Source: Paractinoplanes tereljensis (lineage in GTDB: Bacteria > Actinomycetota > Actinomycetes > Mycobacteriales > Micromonosporaceae). Taken from it: DNA of 64,000 nucleotides. This document shows, piece by piece, positions 1 through 8,259 of this stretch (position 1 is its first letter; each line of letters begins with the position of its first letter). The stretch is from the NCBI RefSeq assembly GCF_016862435.1, contig NZ_BOMY01000033.1:310001-374000 (forward strand). The letters are read 5' to 3'. The position numbers and the translations under genes were made by a program. A model generated the notes under the pieces. The model searched no databases. It saw only the letters and a list, made by a program, of their open reading frames with translations, and was not told the origin of the DNA.

Positions 1-1
1 C

Positions 2-1450
2 GGCGCGAAGGAACTCGCGGCCCGCATCGACGACGCCCGGCCGACCGTGGTGATCGCCGCGTCGTGCGGGGTCGAGGCCGGCCGGGTGGTGCCCTACCTG
101 CCGATGCTCGACGCCGCCCTCGAGCTGGCGTCTCACCAGCCTGCACAGTGCGTGATCTTCCAGCGCCCGCAGCATCCCGGGCGTCTCCGGGAAGGGCGCG
201 ACGTCAGCTGGGGTGCGGCAATCGACGGCGCGGAACCGGCCGACTGCGTGCCGGTCGCGGCCACCGACCCGCTCTACATCCTCTACACCTCCGGGACGAC
301 CGGAAAACCGAAGGGCGTGGTCCGGGACAACGGCGGGCACGCGGTCGCGTTGCGCTGGTCGATGGAGAAGATCTTCAAGACCGGGCCCGGCGATTTCTTC
401 TGGGCGGCGTCCGACGTCGGCTGGGTGGTGGGTCATTCCTACATCGTGTACGGGCCGTTGCTCACCGGCGCCACCACCGTCCTGTACGAGGGGAAACCGG
501 TCGGCACCCCGGATGCCGGAGCGTTCTGGCGGGTCGCCGCCCAGCATCGGGTGACCACGATGTTCACCGCGCCCACCGCGATCCGGGCGATCAAGAAGGA
601 GGATCCGTCCGGCCTTTTGCGGCGCGACCTGCCCGGCCTGCGACTGCTGTTCCTGGCCGGAGAAAGACTCGACCCGCAGACGTACGAATGGGCCGGCTCT
701 CTGCTGGGTGTTCCGGTGATCGACAACTGGTGGCAGACCGAGACCGGCTGGCCGATCGCGGCCAGCCCGCGCGGCATCGAGGTGCTGCCGACCAAGCCAG
801 GGTCCCCGTCGGTGCCGATGCCCGGTTACCGGGTCCGGGTGGTGTCGCCGTCCGGTTCCGATGCGGCCCCGGGCGAGGACGGCACGATCCTCCTGGAACT
901 GCCGCTGCCGCCGGGCTGCCTGCCCACGCTGTGGGGCGACGACGCCCGCTACGTCAGTTCCTATCTGTCGGCCTATCCGGGCAACTACCTGACCGGTGAC
1001 GGCGGGCGGTTCGACGCCGACGGCTACCTGTACGTGATGGGCCGCACCGACGACGTGATCAACGTGGCCGGGCACCGGCTGTCGACCGGCGCCATGGAGG
1101 AGGTCCTGGCCGGGCATCCGGCGGTGGCCGAATGCGCGGTGATCGGGGTGGCCGACCCGCTCAAGGGCCAGCTGCCACGCGGCTTCGTGGTGCTGAAGTC
1201 CGGCGCCCAGGTCGACCCGATCGGCCTGGAGGAAGAGCTGGTCGCGATGGTACGGGCGCAGATCGGCCCGGTGGCGTCGTTGCGCCGGGTGGACGTGGTC
1301 TCGGCGCTGCCGAAGACCCGCTCCGGCAAGATCCTGCGCCGCACCATGCGCGGTATCGCCGACGGCGCCGACGAGCCGGTGCCGTCCACCATCGAGGACC
1401 CGGCGGTGCTGGACCGGCTGCGTCCGGTGCTGTTGAGCCATCGAGGATAA
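2..1450 (+). CDS. prpE: Propionyl-CoA synthetase-like acyl-CoA ligase (5' end outside window)
   Basis: AMP-forming acyl-CoA synthetase that activates a short acyl acid (propionate or acetate) to its CoA thioester in the cytoplasm. The reading frame is open from base 2, so the N-terminus is missing; about 482 residues are present. Visible motifs are the P-loop-like YTSGTTGKPKG near position 290, the WWQTETGWPI adenylate motif typical of PrpE/ACSS3 rather than AcsA, the YLTGDGG hinge motif, and the C-terminal RSGKILRR lysine motif. A GTG at 47 is only an internal codon: the residues before it still match the family. The family assignment is firm; propionate versus acetate preference is inferred from the motif wording. 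Confidence 0.9.
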   Translation, partial: GAKELAARIDDARPTVVIAASCGVEAGRVVPYLPMLDAALELASHQPAQCVIFQRPQHPGRLREGRDVSWGAAIDGAEPADCVPVAATDPLYILYTSGTTGKPKGVVRDNGGHAVALRWSMEKIFKTGPGDFFWAASDVGWVVGHSYIVYGPLLTGATTVLYEGKPVGTPDAGAFWRVAAQHRVTTMFTAPTAIRAIKKEDPSGLLRRDLPGLRLLFLAGERLDPQTYEWAGSLLGVPVIDNWWQTETGWPIAASPRGIEVLPTKPGSPSVPMPGYRVRVVSPSGSDAAPGEDGTILLELPLPPGCLPTLWGDDARYVSSYLSAYPGNYLTGDGGRFDADGYLYVMGRTDDVINVAGHRLSTGAMEEVLAGHPAVAECAVIGVADPLKGQLPRGFVVLKSGAQVDPIGLEEELVAMVRAQIGPVASLRRVDVVSALPKTRSGKILRRTMRGIADGADEPVPSTIEDPAVLDRLRPVLLSHRG

Positions 1451-1457
1451 TGACTCG

Positions 1458-2186
1458 GTGGGCTTCCGAGATCTCTTTTCCCCCGGCCGCGAACGCGGTG
1501 CCGGCGACAAGATCCAGCGCGGCGTGCTGGTCATCGCGATCAGCATGCTGCTCGGCATGATCATCGTGGCGGTGCTGCTGTCGGTGAGCACCCGCGACGG
1601 CGGCGCCGGGGTCACCGCGTTCCTGCTGTTCGTGGCGGCGGCCGCGGTCGGCGCGGCGCTGGGCTTCATGTTCGGGCTGCCCCGGGCCCGCCTGGCCGAG
1701 AACTCGACGGCCAGCACCTTCTACCTGACCAACTCCAACCTGATCAAGGTCTCGGACTGGCTGACCACCATCGTCATCGGCCTGGGCCTGGTCAACCTGG
1801 GCAAGGCCGTCCCGGCGATGCGCTCGCTGGCGCACGCACTGCACGCGCCGCTGGGCGGCACCTCCTATGCCGGCGCGGTCGGCCTGTCCCTGCTGATCAT
1901 CGGAGTGCTGGCCGGGTTCCTGCTCTACTACCTGTGGACCAGCATCCGGGTGCGGGAACTGCTGGAGGAGGCCGAGCGCCAGAACCAGCAGACCGTGCCG
2001 GAACTGCGCAACCAGACGCTGGGCGAGGCCCGCGAAACAGCCAGCCAGAGCAACGTGACCCTGCTGGTCCCGGACGACGCCCCCGACTCGTCCCTGGTCA
2101 CCCGCCAGGCGGTGGCCCCGGGCACCTCGGTGCCGTCGGGCACCGCCGTCGCGGTGAGCACGGTCGAACCACCGGCCGTGAACTAA
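1458..2186 (+). CDS. Membrane protein with C-terminal PASTA-like domain
   Basis: A 242-residue protein starting at GTG, 7 bases after the preceding stop. Three or more hydrophobic segments occupy roughly residues 22-45, 50-70, 95-120 and 130-160. They are followed by a charged linker and a soluble tail from about residue 180 that reads like one PASTA repeat (VPEL..LGEA.....V, then AVAPGTSVPSGTAVAVS). PASTA domains usually bind peptidoglycan fragments or beta-lactams on serine/threonine kinases or penicillin-binding proteins. Here there is no kinase or transpeptidase domain. Topology is not determined, so the tail could be inside or outside. Function unknown. Confidence 0.75.
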   Translation: MGFRDLFSPGRERGAGDKIQRGVLVIAISMLLGMIIVAVLLSVSTRDGGAGVTAFLLFVAAAAVGAALGFMFGLPRARLAENSTASTFYLTNSNLIKVSDWLTTIVIGLGLVNLGKAVPAMRSLAHALHAPLGGTSYAGAVGLSLLIIGVLAGFLLYYLWTSIRVRELLEEAERQNQQTVPELRNQTLGEARETASQSNVTLLVPDDAPDSSLVTRQAVAPGTSVPSGTAVAVSTVEPPAVN

Positions 2187-2244
2187 TCTCCGTCCTTCGG
2201 TCAGACCTTCCGCCGGGGTGTATCAGCAGGCAGATCCTTGGACT

Positions 2245-2270
2245 CCCTCGCCTGTAACTCGGGGTGAGGG
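2245..2270 (+). promoter_or_regulatory. Leader hairpin overlapping the ribosome binding site of the cyclase gene
   Basis: Arms 2245-2252 and 2263-2270 can form an 8-bp stem (one G-U pair) with a 10-base loop. The 3' arm contains most of the GAGGGGG Shine-Dalgarno stretch that precedes the ATG at 2277. Pairing would hide the ribosome binding site, so translation may be conditional. This is read from base pairing only. Confidence 0.35.
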
Positions 2271-2276
2271 GGACCA

Positions 2277-2957
2277 ATGCAAGGGTTGATGCTGACTCGC
2301 GACCGAACCGGACTGGAACGGCGGCACGTGGCCGTGCTCTTCGTTGACCTGAGCGGCTTTACCGCTCTGGTCGAATCGGCGCCGCCGGAGACGGTCTACG
2401 AGCGGGTGGCACCGGTGCTGGACGAACTCGCGCTGCTGGTCACCGAGTACGGGGGGATGATCCAGCAGGTCTTGGGCGACGGGTTCATGGCGGTCTTCGG
2501 CCTGGGCCCGGCGTCGGCCCGGACCGCGGCCGGCGAGGAGGTGGAACACGCGGTGCAAGCCGGCCTGATGGTGGTGCGCGTCGGCGGGAACGCGCCGTTG
2601 AGCCTGCCGGCGCACGTCGGTGTCGAGTGTGGCGAGGTGCTGGTCAGCCCGTCGTGGCAATCCGCGACATTCGGGGTGTGGGGACGGGCGGTGACGGTGG
2701 CGTCCCGGCTGTGCGACCTGGCCGGCCCGAACACGGTGTACGTGGGACCGCAGGCCGCCCGGTGCGGCGGGGAACGCATCCTCGACACCTGGGCGGACGG
2801 TTCCACCACGATCCTGCACGCGCGGCTGAAGGGCATGGCGCAGGAGATCGTCGTGCATGGCGCCACCTGGCCGCGCTCCCGATCTGTATCAGGTGGAGAC
2901 GCGACGGGGTCTTCCCACTATGCATGGGATTCGGATACGGGCGTACCTGCTCGGTGA
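2277..2957 (+). CDS. Class III nucleotide cyclase-domain protein
   Basis: A 226-residue protein that is mostly one adenylate/guanylate cyclase homology domain (residues about 17-190). It starts with AVLFVDLSGFT, the first metal-binding aspartate motif, followed by LGDGFMAVFG, the second. The segment WGRAVTVASRLCDLA matches the purine/transition-state helix, although the usual GxxVNxAARL is changed to GRAVTVASRL. It may therefore be a divergent or weak cyclase. There is no membrane segment, HAMP or sensor domain. It starts at ATG after a GAGGGGG ribosome binding site and its end overlaps the BTAD regulator gene, implying co-transcription. In actinobacteria such single cyclase domains are often fused to large regulators; here they are split. 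Confidence 0.8.
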   Translation: MQGLMLTRDRTGLERRHVAVLFVDLSGFTALVESAPPETVYERVAPVLDELALLVTEYGGMIQQVLGDGFMAVFGLGPASARTAAGEEVEHAVQAGLMVVRVGGNAPLSLPAHVGVECGEVLVSPSWQSATFGVWGRAVTVASRLCDLAGPNTVYVGPQAARCGGERILDTWADGSTTILHARLKGMAQEIVVHGATWPRSRSVSGGDATGSSHYAWDSDTGVPAR

Positions 2958-3696
2958 TGTCCAGGTGATCGTCAACGGCCGGCTGGTCGAAACGCCCAGC
3001 CGGCACGGCCGGGACCTGGTCCTCTACCTGCTGCTGCACCGGGAGGCCGCGGTCCCGCGGGATGTACTCATCGACACCTTCTGGCCGCGGGCCCGGCCGG
3101 CCGCCGGGCGTAACCGGCTGCACGTGGTGCTGGCCGGGGCGCGTAAAACGCTGCGGGAGGCGTCGGCCGAGCCGGTGATCGAGCGGCGGGGCGAGGGATA
3201 CCGGATCGCTCCCGCCGCCGAGGTGTGGACCGACGCCGACGAGTTCGAGCGGTGCTGCCGGGCCGGCCGGCGGGCGGACGGCGGCGGCGATGCCGCCGAG
3301 GCGTTGCGCCAGTACGAGGCGGCTGGGTTGTTGTTACGCGGGGAGTTTCTCGCCGACCGGCCGTACGCGGAATGGGCCGCGCCCCGGCGTGCGGCCTTAC
3401 GTGCTGTCGCCCTCGAAGCGCAGAGCCGCCTGCTTCTGCTGCACACCGGGCGTGGCGAGCACGGCGCCGCGGCGGCCCTGGCCCGGCGGATCCTGTCCGA
3501 GGACCCGTGCAACGAGGGCGCCCACCGGGCGCTGATGCTGAGCTATGCGGTGACCGGCCTGCGCCATCTGGCCCTGCTGCACTATCAGGAGCTGGTCACC
3601 ACGCTGTGGTCCGACCTGCGGGTACGGCCGGCCGCCGAGACGACCGACCTCTACGAACGGCTGCGCCGGCCGGGGCGGATGCCCCAGCCGGCGTGA
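2920..3696 (+). CDS. BTAD-domain (SARP-like) transcriptional regulator
   Basis: A 258-residue regulator with an N-terminal OmpR/PhoB-type winged helix (about residues 3-95, YLLGDVQVIVNG... then RNRLHVVLAGARKTL) and a bacterial transcriptional activation domain (about 100-245) made of TPR-like helices, ending at the DLRVRPAAET motif typical of BTAD. It lacks the NB-ARC ATPase and TPR extension of large SARPs. I chose the ATG at 2920 because it begins right before the winged helix; an upstream ATG at 2857 would add 21 residues without homology. The start lies 38 bases inside the cyclase gene, so the two are probably translated together. Targets unknown. Confidence 0.82.
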   Translation: MHGIRIRAYLLGDVQVIVNGRLVETPSRHGRDLVLYLLLHREAAVPRDVLIDTFWPRARPAAGRNRLHVVLAGARKTLREASAEPVIERRGEGYRIAPAAEVWTDADEFERCCRAGRRADGGGDAAEALRQYEAAGLLLRGEFLADRPYAEWAAPRRAALRAVALEAQSRLLLLHTGRGEHGAAAALARRILSEDPCNEGAHRALMLSYAVTGLRHLALLHYQELVTTLWSDLRVRPAAETTDLYERLRRPGRMPQPA

Positions 3697-3706
3697 TTCA
3701 TCGTGG

Positions 3707-4117
3707 TCAGCCACCAACGGTGAAGGTCGCGCTGAACGCGGTGGAGACGTCGGTGTTCACTCCCGCGGTCACCTTGTAGGTGCCGATCGCCTGGATGACG
3801 TCACCGGGGTCGGCGTTGGCGAGCGCGCCGAACGGTACCCGTAGACGCTCCCGCCGCGGCGTGTTGTTCTGCGGCGTGAGCGGCGCCGTCACACTGTTGA
3901 GGTCGATCCGGGCGGCGGAGCTGAGGTTGACGATCGACACCCGGATCGAGTGCTCCTTGACGTTCTCGTTCAGGTTCTCGCCGATCTCGACATCGGCGAT
4001 GACGTCGAACGGCGTGGCCAGGTCCAGCACCTCGACGGTGAAGTCGGTGCCCTGGGCGGCGACGTAGAGCAGCTTGATGTCCGCGTCTTCGGCGTTCGCG
4101 GTCGTGGTAGTAGCCAT
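3707..4117 (-). CDS. Small beta-rich protein of the CHAT/subtilase locus
   Basis: A 136-residue, acidic, Val/Thr-rich protein with no membrane segment or signal peptide. It is made of short alternating hydrophobic stretches (TDFTVEVLDLA, EHSIRVSIVNLS, GTYKVTAG, AFSATFTVGG), which suggests a beta-sandwich fold. It starts at ATG with a strong AGGGGG ribosome binding site (4122-4131 on this strand) and sits downstream of the CHAT protease gene on the same strand after a 124-base gap, so it may have its own promoter. I recognise no family. It could be a substrate, adaptor or effector of the adjacent proteases, which is inference from position only. Its stop lies 11 bases from the convergent BTAD gene. 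Confidence 0.7.
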   Translation of the reverse strand: MATTTTANAEDADIKLLYVAAQGTDFTVEVLDLATPFDVIADVEIGENLNENVKEHSIRVSIVNLSSAARIDLNSVTAPLTPQNNTPRRERLRVPFGALANADPGDVIQAIGTYKVTAGVNTDVSTAFSATFTVGG

Positions 4118-4241
4118 CGTGCATTCCCCCTGATGGATCCGGTTCTGACGGAAGCAGCTGACCGGCCCGCACCTATTCGGCGCTTAATCCACGCATAGCC
4201 CGCCCGGCGAGCGCCGCGACGTAACCGCAGGCCACCGGGGT

Positions 4242-6854
4242 TCAGGCGCCGAGTGGGATGAAGGAGTCGGCGGTGATCCGGCGGGCGGGGTCGGGGCGGG
4301 CGGCCTGGCGGGCCAGCAGGTGCGCCTGGGAGAGGCCGGCTCCCTGCCGCAGGTGATGGTGCAGGTCGACCATGAGGGGCACGGTGCTGGGGTCGTCGAC
4401 CCGGACCACGCTGGCCAGTACTCCGGCGGAGCCGAGCGAGATCAGGGCCGTGACGATGCCGAGCAGTTCGTCGGCTCCGGACGGCGCGCCCACCGCGGAG
4501 TCGCAACTCGACAACACGACGTGGTACGGGGCTCGGTGGAGCCTCTCCAGGTCGTAGACGGTCAGCGGGCCGTCGTCGAGCTCCAGGGCCGAGAACAGGG
4601 GGCTGTCGGCGCGAAAGGTTCCGTGCGCCGCGATGTGGACGAGCCCGGCACCGTCGGCCGCGCCGAGCACGCGTTCGACCGTGGCCTCGCCGTCGGTCAG
4701 CACGATGGCGTCCGGGTATCGCTGGGCCAGAGCGAGTACCTCGTCGGCACCGGTCGACAGGTTCGGGCCGCCGACCAGGACGACCCGCTCGCTCGCCGGG
4801 ACGGTGGCCCGGGCCCGCACGTAGGTACTCGCGGAGGGGGCGACGGTGATGTCGCGGTCGCGGAGCGAGGGCAGCATCGCCCAGGGGATCGCGTGCAGCC
4901 GGCCGGTCGGGACGATGACCACCGGGTCGTGCTCGAGCACCGAGGTGCTCGAGCCGAGCAGGACCCGTTCCAAGCGGGCGCCGACCTGTTCCAGATCGGT
5001 GGTGCCCGTGAGGCTGGCGGCCCGCCGGAGCGAGAAGAGGGTGTGGGCCAGGGCCCGCTCGGCGGCGGCGGTGGGCCCGACCTCGACCAGTTCCGCTCGC
5101 CCGTGCCGGACGACCAGGCAGTACAACTGCTCGTCGAGGTCGATCAGCTCGATCAGTTGCACCTGGTCGAGGTCCCGGCCGATGGTGGACGCGCGACCGG
5201 TGAGCGGGCGGGGCTGGGCCACGGCCGAGGTGTGCAGCACCCGTCGCCGTACCGCGGCCTCCAGCCGCCGCCGCTCGGCCTGCGCCGCCGCCGGGATCTG
5301 TCCGGGTGCGGAGGCCGAGTCGAGCCGGCCGGCCAGGTGCCGCAGCGCCGTCAGGTCGGCGGCGAGGAGCGGGTCGGTCCGGCGGCGAGCGGGTGGCACG
5401 GCCAGCGCGACGGCTCGCCACCGTTCGCTCCAGCGCAGAACCTGCCAGGGGTCCGCCCGGCGAATGGCGTGTCGCAGCGCGAGGCTGGCGAGCTCGGCCC
5501 CGTGCGTGGTGGCCTGGGCCCGCAGTTCCGTTGCGCCCAGGGTCCCCAGGTACTGGTCGATCAACGCCAGCCCCCGGCGGCAGGCGACAAGCATGGTCCG
5601 GCTGTCGCGGTGCGAGAGTGCGAGGAGGGCGCGGGCATGCCAGCGCAGGACCTGTCGCTGGAGGTCGCCGCCGCGCCCGGCGGCGGGGGCGGCGAGGTGC
5701 CGGTGGGTCTCGGCGATCTGGCCGGCGTGCAGGGCGAGCTGCCCGGCCAGGAAATGGGCCTCGGCCGCGGGCAGCTGGGTCCGTTCCAGACGTCCGGCCA
5801 GCCGGCGGGCTCGCCGGAGCAGGTCGCCGGGTTGACTGCCGGCGGAGTGCCGGGCGGTCAGCAGCGCCAGTTCCGCGCGACCGGCCCACTGTGGCCGGGC
5901 CTGGCGGCGCAGCAGGCGCAACGCCTCGTCCGCCCGGCTCGTGGCCGTCTCGTAGTCACCGACAGCCAGTGCCGCGGTCGATGCCGCGGTCAGCAGCTCC
6001 GCCCGCCGGGTCGCTGATCCGCCCTGCCGGCGGCTGCGCTCGACGGCGGCCTCGATCTCCTCGGCCGCCTCCCGGGCCAGCCCGGCCGCCAGCAAGGCCG
6101 TGCACCTGGTCAGATGTAGTTCCGGCTCGAACACCTTGAGGTCGTCGACAATCTGCCGGGCATCGTCCAGCATCGCGAGCGCGGTCGGCAGATCGCCTCG
6201 GGCGAACGCTATGGCCGCGCGGGCCCGGCGCGTGTCGGCGTACTCCAGACGTTGTCCGATCCGGTGGAACAGCACCTCGGAGTGGGCGTAGTCGCGGTCC
6301 GCCCGGTCGATCGCGCCGCGGGCGAGCTGCGTGGTGGCGCGATGGTCGTACGCCCGGGCCTCCCAGACCGGATCGGTGCCGCGTAGCAGCATGACGGCTC
6401 GGTCGGCGTCGATCAGCGCCTCCGGGTAGCGGCCGATCGACCACAACACCCACACCCGGCGGATCAGCAGGCGCCCGATGGCGGCGCGGCCGAGGCCGTC
6501 GGCCAGGCCGGCCCGGATAACCGTGTCGAGTGTTCGCAAGCCATGCCGGGTTCGGCCGGCCATGACCAGGGCGACACCGAGGCTGGCCTGGATGTCGGCG
6601 GCTCGCGCCGGGTCGTCCGCGCGACGGGCCAGGCGCAGAGCGGTTCGCAAGTGTCGGATTGCTTCGTCGAGGTTGCCAAAATCGCGGTGGACGACTCCGA
6701 TGGCCTGGTGGGCCACCGCCGCGCGGAGCGCGGACGGCCGGACGGCAAGCCAGGCCTCGGCCTGGGCCAGCGCCTCGTGCGGGCGGGCCAGCGCCATGGC
6801 GAGCAGTCGATCACTGTCAGCTATCAAAAAATCAGCCGTATCAGCGCCGGACAT
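4242..6854 (-). CDS. TPR-CHAT caspase-like protease
   Basis: An 870-residue protein. Residues about 1-480 are helical TPR-like repeats (for example AHQAIGVVHRDFGNLDEAI, LGVALVMAGRTRHGLRTL). Residues about 570-870 form a CHAT domain, the caspase-HetF-associated-with-TPR peptidase fold. The catalytic dyad is visible: His744 in HIAAHGTF and Cys784 in VVLSSCDSAVG, each with the usual hydrophobic strand before it. CHAT proteases act in the cytosol and are usually switched on by ligand or partner binding to the TPR part; some cut pore-forming or signalling proteins. It lies divergent from a subtilase gene with only 74 bases between starts, implying shared control. No signal peptide. The dyad indicates an active enzyme; the substrate is unknown. 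Confidence 0.88.
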   Translation of the reverse strand: MSGADTADFLIADSDRLLAMALARPHEALAQAEAWLAVRPSALRAAVAHQAIGVVHRDFGNLDEAIRHLRTALRLARRADDPARAADIQASLGVALVMAGRTRHGLRTLDTVIRAGLADGLGRAAIGRLLIRRVWVLWSIGRYPEALIDADRAVMLLRGTDPVWEARAYDHRATTQLARGAIDRADRDYAHSEVLFHRIGQRLEYADTRRARAAIAFARGDLPTALAMLDDARQIVDDLKVFEPELHLTRCTALLAAGLAREAAEEIEAAVERSRRQGGSATRRAELLTAASTAALAVGDYETATSRADEALRLLRRQARPQWAGRAELALLTARHSAGSQPGDLLRRARRLAGRLERTQLPAAEAHFLAGQLALHAGQIAETHRHLAAPAAGRGGDLQRQVLRWHARALLALSHRDSRTMLVACRRGLALIDQYLGTLGATELRAQATTHGAELASLALRHAIRRADPWQVLRWSERWRAVALAVPPARRRTDPLLAADLTALRHLAGRLDSASAPGQIPAAAQAERRRLEAAVRRRVLHTSAVAQPRPLTGRASTIGRDLDQVQLIELIDLDEQLYCLVVRHGRAELVEVGPTAAAERALAHTLFSLRRAASLTGTTDLEQVGARLERVLLGSSTSVLEHDPVVIVPTGRLHAIPWAMLPSLRDRDITVAPSASTYVRARATVPASERVVLVGGPNLSTGADEVLALAQRYPDAIVLTDGEATVERVLGAADGAGLVHIAAHGTFRADSPLFSALELDDGPLTVYDLERLHRAPYHVVLSSCDSAVGAPSGADELLGIVTALISLGSAGVLASVVRVDDPSTVPLMVDLHHHLRQGAGLSQAHLLARQAARPDPARRITADSFIPLGA

Positions 6855-6928
6855 TCGCTGCTCCTATTCCTAGGTGCGTACGTTGCGGCCCGTACCCCGC
6901 CACGGCGGGGACGCTGACGGAGGTTCAG
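6855..6928. promoter_or_regulatory. Divergent promoter region of the CHAT and subtilase genes
   Basis: Seventy-four bases separate the two divergent starts. The region is comparatively A/T-rich next to the CHAT start and carries a GACGGAGG ribosome binding site (6916-6923) for the subtilase. It contains the inverted repeat CCCCGCC/GGCGGGG (about 6896-6910). Any promoter for both arms must lie here, so the two proteases are likely co-controlled. No consensus -10/-35 could be assigned with confidence. Confidence 0.4.
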
Positions 6929-8242
6929 ATGAGACGCTCGATGCCAGGGCTTGCCGCGGAGGTCGACCACATAGTGCGGTCGACCGGCGCTGCGGCCTTT
7001 CCCCCGCCCGTGCCGGGGTCAGGACGAAGCCCTCGGTTCATGTATCGCAAGCGCAGCATCCTCGTTCGGGAAGAGAACGTCGACGAGGTTTTGGAGGCGC
7101 TGCGGGCCCGCCGCCGCGATGTGGACGACAGTTCCCACGGCGCCGACGAGGAGCACCGGCGATCCCCGATCCGGGTGTTCCCCGGCCTGGCCCTGCTGAC
7201 CCTGGACCGGGCCGACGGACCGGCCCCGGACGTGGTCCTGGCCTTGAACGAGCAGTTGGGTCATCGCATGACCGACCTGGACTACCTCGCGGTGCTCGCC
7301 AGTCACCCCTGTCCCGCATACGAGCCCCTTCCCGTCGTCAACGCCGAACCGGTTCCGCCGATCGCCGCGGGCGGGGATGCCTTCAGCGGCAGGGGTGTCG
7401 TGGTCAGCGTCGTCGACACCGGCCTCGCCCCAGACTATGCGCAGCACCCTTGGTTGTCGGGCGGCGTTTACGGCGATCCCGACAAGCTGATCAGCAACGG
7501 GAACATCGCGCATTACGGCGGGCACGGCACCTTCGTCGCGGGCACCCTGCGAGCGATCGCTCCACACGCCACTGTCTTCGTCGAAGGCTCGCTCTCCATC
7601 ATCGCCGGCGGCCCCACCCTGGCCACGCACGGTGCCGCGTTCACGTCCGACCTGAGCCTGCAGATCTCCCAGGCGCTGAACCACCGGCCCGACGTCATGG
7701 TGCTGACCTTCGCGACCGAAACCATCGATCAGCGCAGCCCGCTGTGTTTCGACGAGCTCTACGAGACGCAGATTCAGCACATCAAAGGGCTCGCCTTCCT
7801 GGCGCCGGCCGCGAACGACGCCAGCCAGACGCCGGAGTTCCCGGCCGCCTGTTCCTGGGTGATCGGCGTCGGTGCCCTCACCGCCGACGGACAGCAGCGC
7901 GCCGACTTCAGCAACTACGGGCGGTGGGTCGACGTCTACGCCCAGGGGGAAGGCCTGGTCAACGCGCTGACTCAGGGGCACTACACCTACCTTGACCCAC
8001 CCGGGGCGCAGGCGGACTTCACCGGGCTGGCGGAGTGGGGCGGCACCTGCTTCTCCACCCCGATCGTCGCCGGGTTGATCGCGGCCCGGGCCAGCGGCAC
8101 CGACGAGAGCGGCCGGCAGGCGGCCCACACCCTGCTCGAGTTCGCGCGAGCACAGCGGATACCCGGCGTGGGGCCGGTGCTGTACCCGGATCAGGCTCGC
8201 TGCCACGTCCATGGGTGCGGCGACGAGTGCGAGGAGTGCTGA
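6929..8242 (+). CDS. Cytoplasmic subtilisin-family (S8) serine protease
   Basis: A 437-residue S8 peptidase. The full catalytic set is readable: Asp163 (VVDTGLA), His199 (GGHGTFVAG), oxyanion Asn296 (PAANDAS) and Ser376 (TCFSTPIVAG). The serine motif is a variant of the common GTSMATPHVAG. There is no signal peptide or membrane anchor and no classical prodomain; residues 1-130 are a divergent N-terminal region that could regulate or dock. The C-terminus carries a Cys/His-rich tail (CHVHGCGDECEEC), perhaps metal-binding. The ATG at 6929 follows a GACGGAGG site; longer in-frame starts would lie antisense inside the CHAT gene. Its stop overlaps the ribosome binding site of the sigma factor gene, so the two are coupled. 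Confidence 0.88.
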   Translation: MRRSMPGLAAEVDHIVRSTGAAAFPPPVPGSGRSPRFMYRKRSILVREENVDEVLEALRARRRDVDDSSHGADEEHRRSPIRVFPGLALLTLDRADGPAPDVVLALNEQLGHRMTDLDYLAVLASHPCPAYEPLPVVNAEPVPPIAAGGDAFSGRGVVVSVVDTGLAPDYAQHPWLSGGVYGDPDKLISNGNIAHYGGHGTFVAGTLRAIAPHATVFVEGSLSIIAGGPTLATHGAAFTSDLSLQISQALNHRPDVMVLTFATETIDQRSPLCFDELYETQIQHIKGLAFLAPAANDASQTPEFPAACSWVIGVGALTADGQQRADFSNYGRWVDVYAQGEGLVNALTQGHYTYLDPPGAQADFTGLAEWGGTCFSTPIVAGLIAARASGTDESGRQAAHTLLEFARAQRIPGVGPVLYPDQARCHVHGCGDECEEC

Positions 8243-8259
8243 CGGAAGGAGTCACCCTC

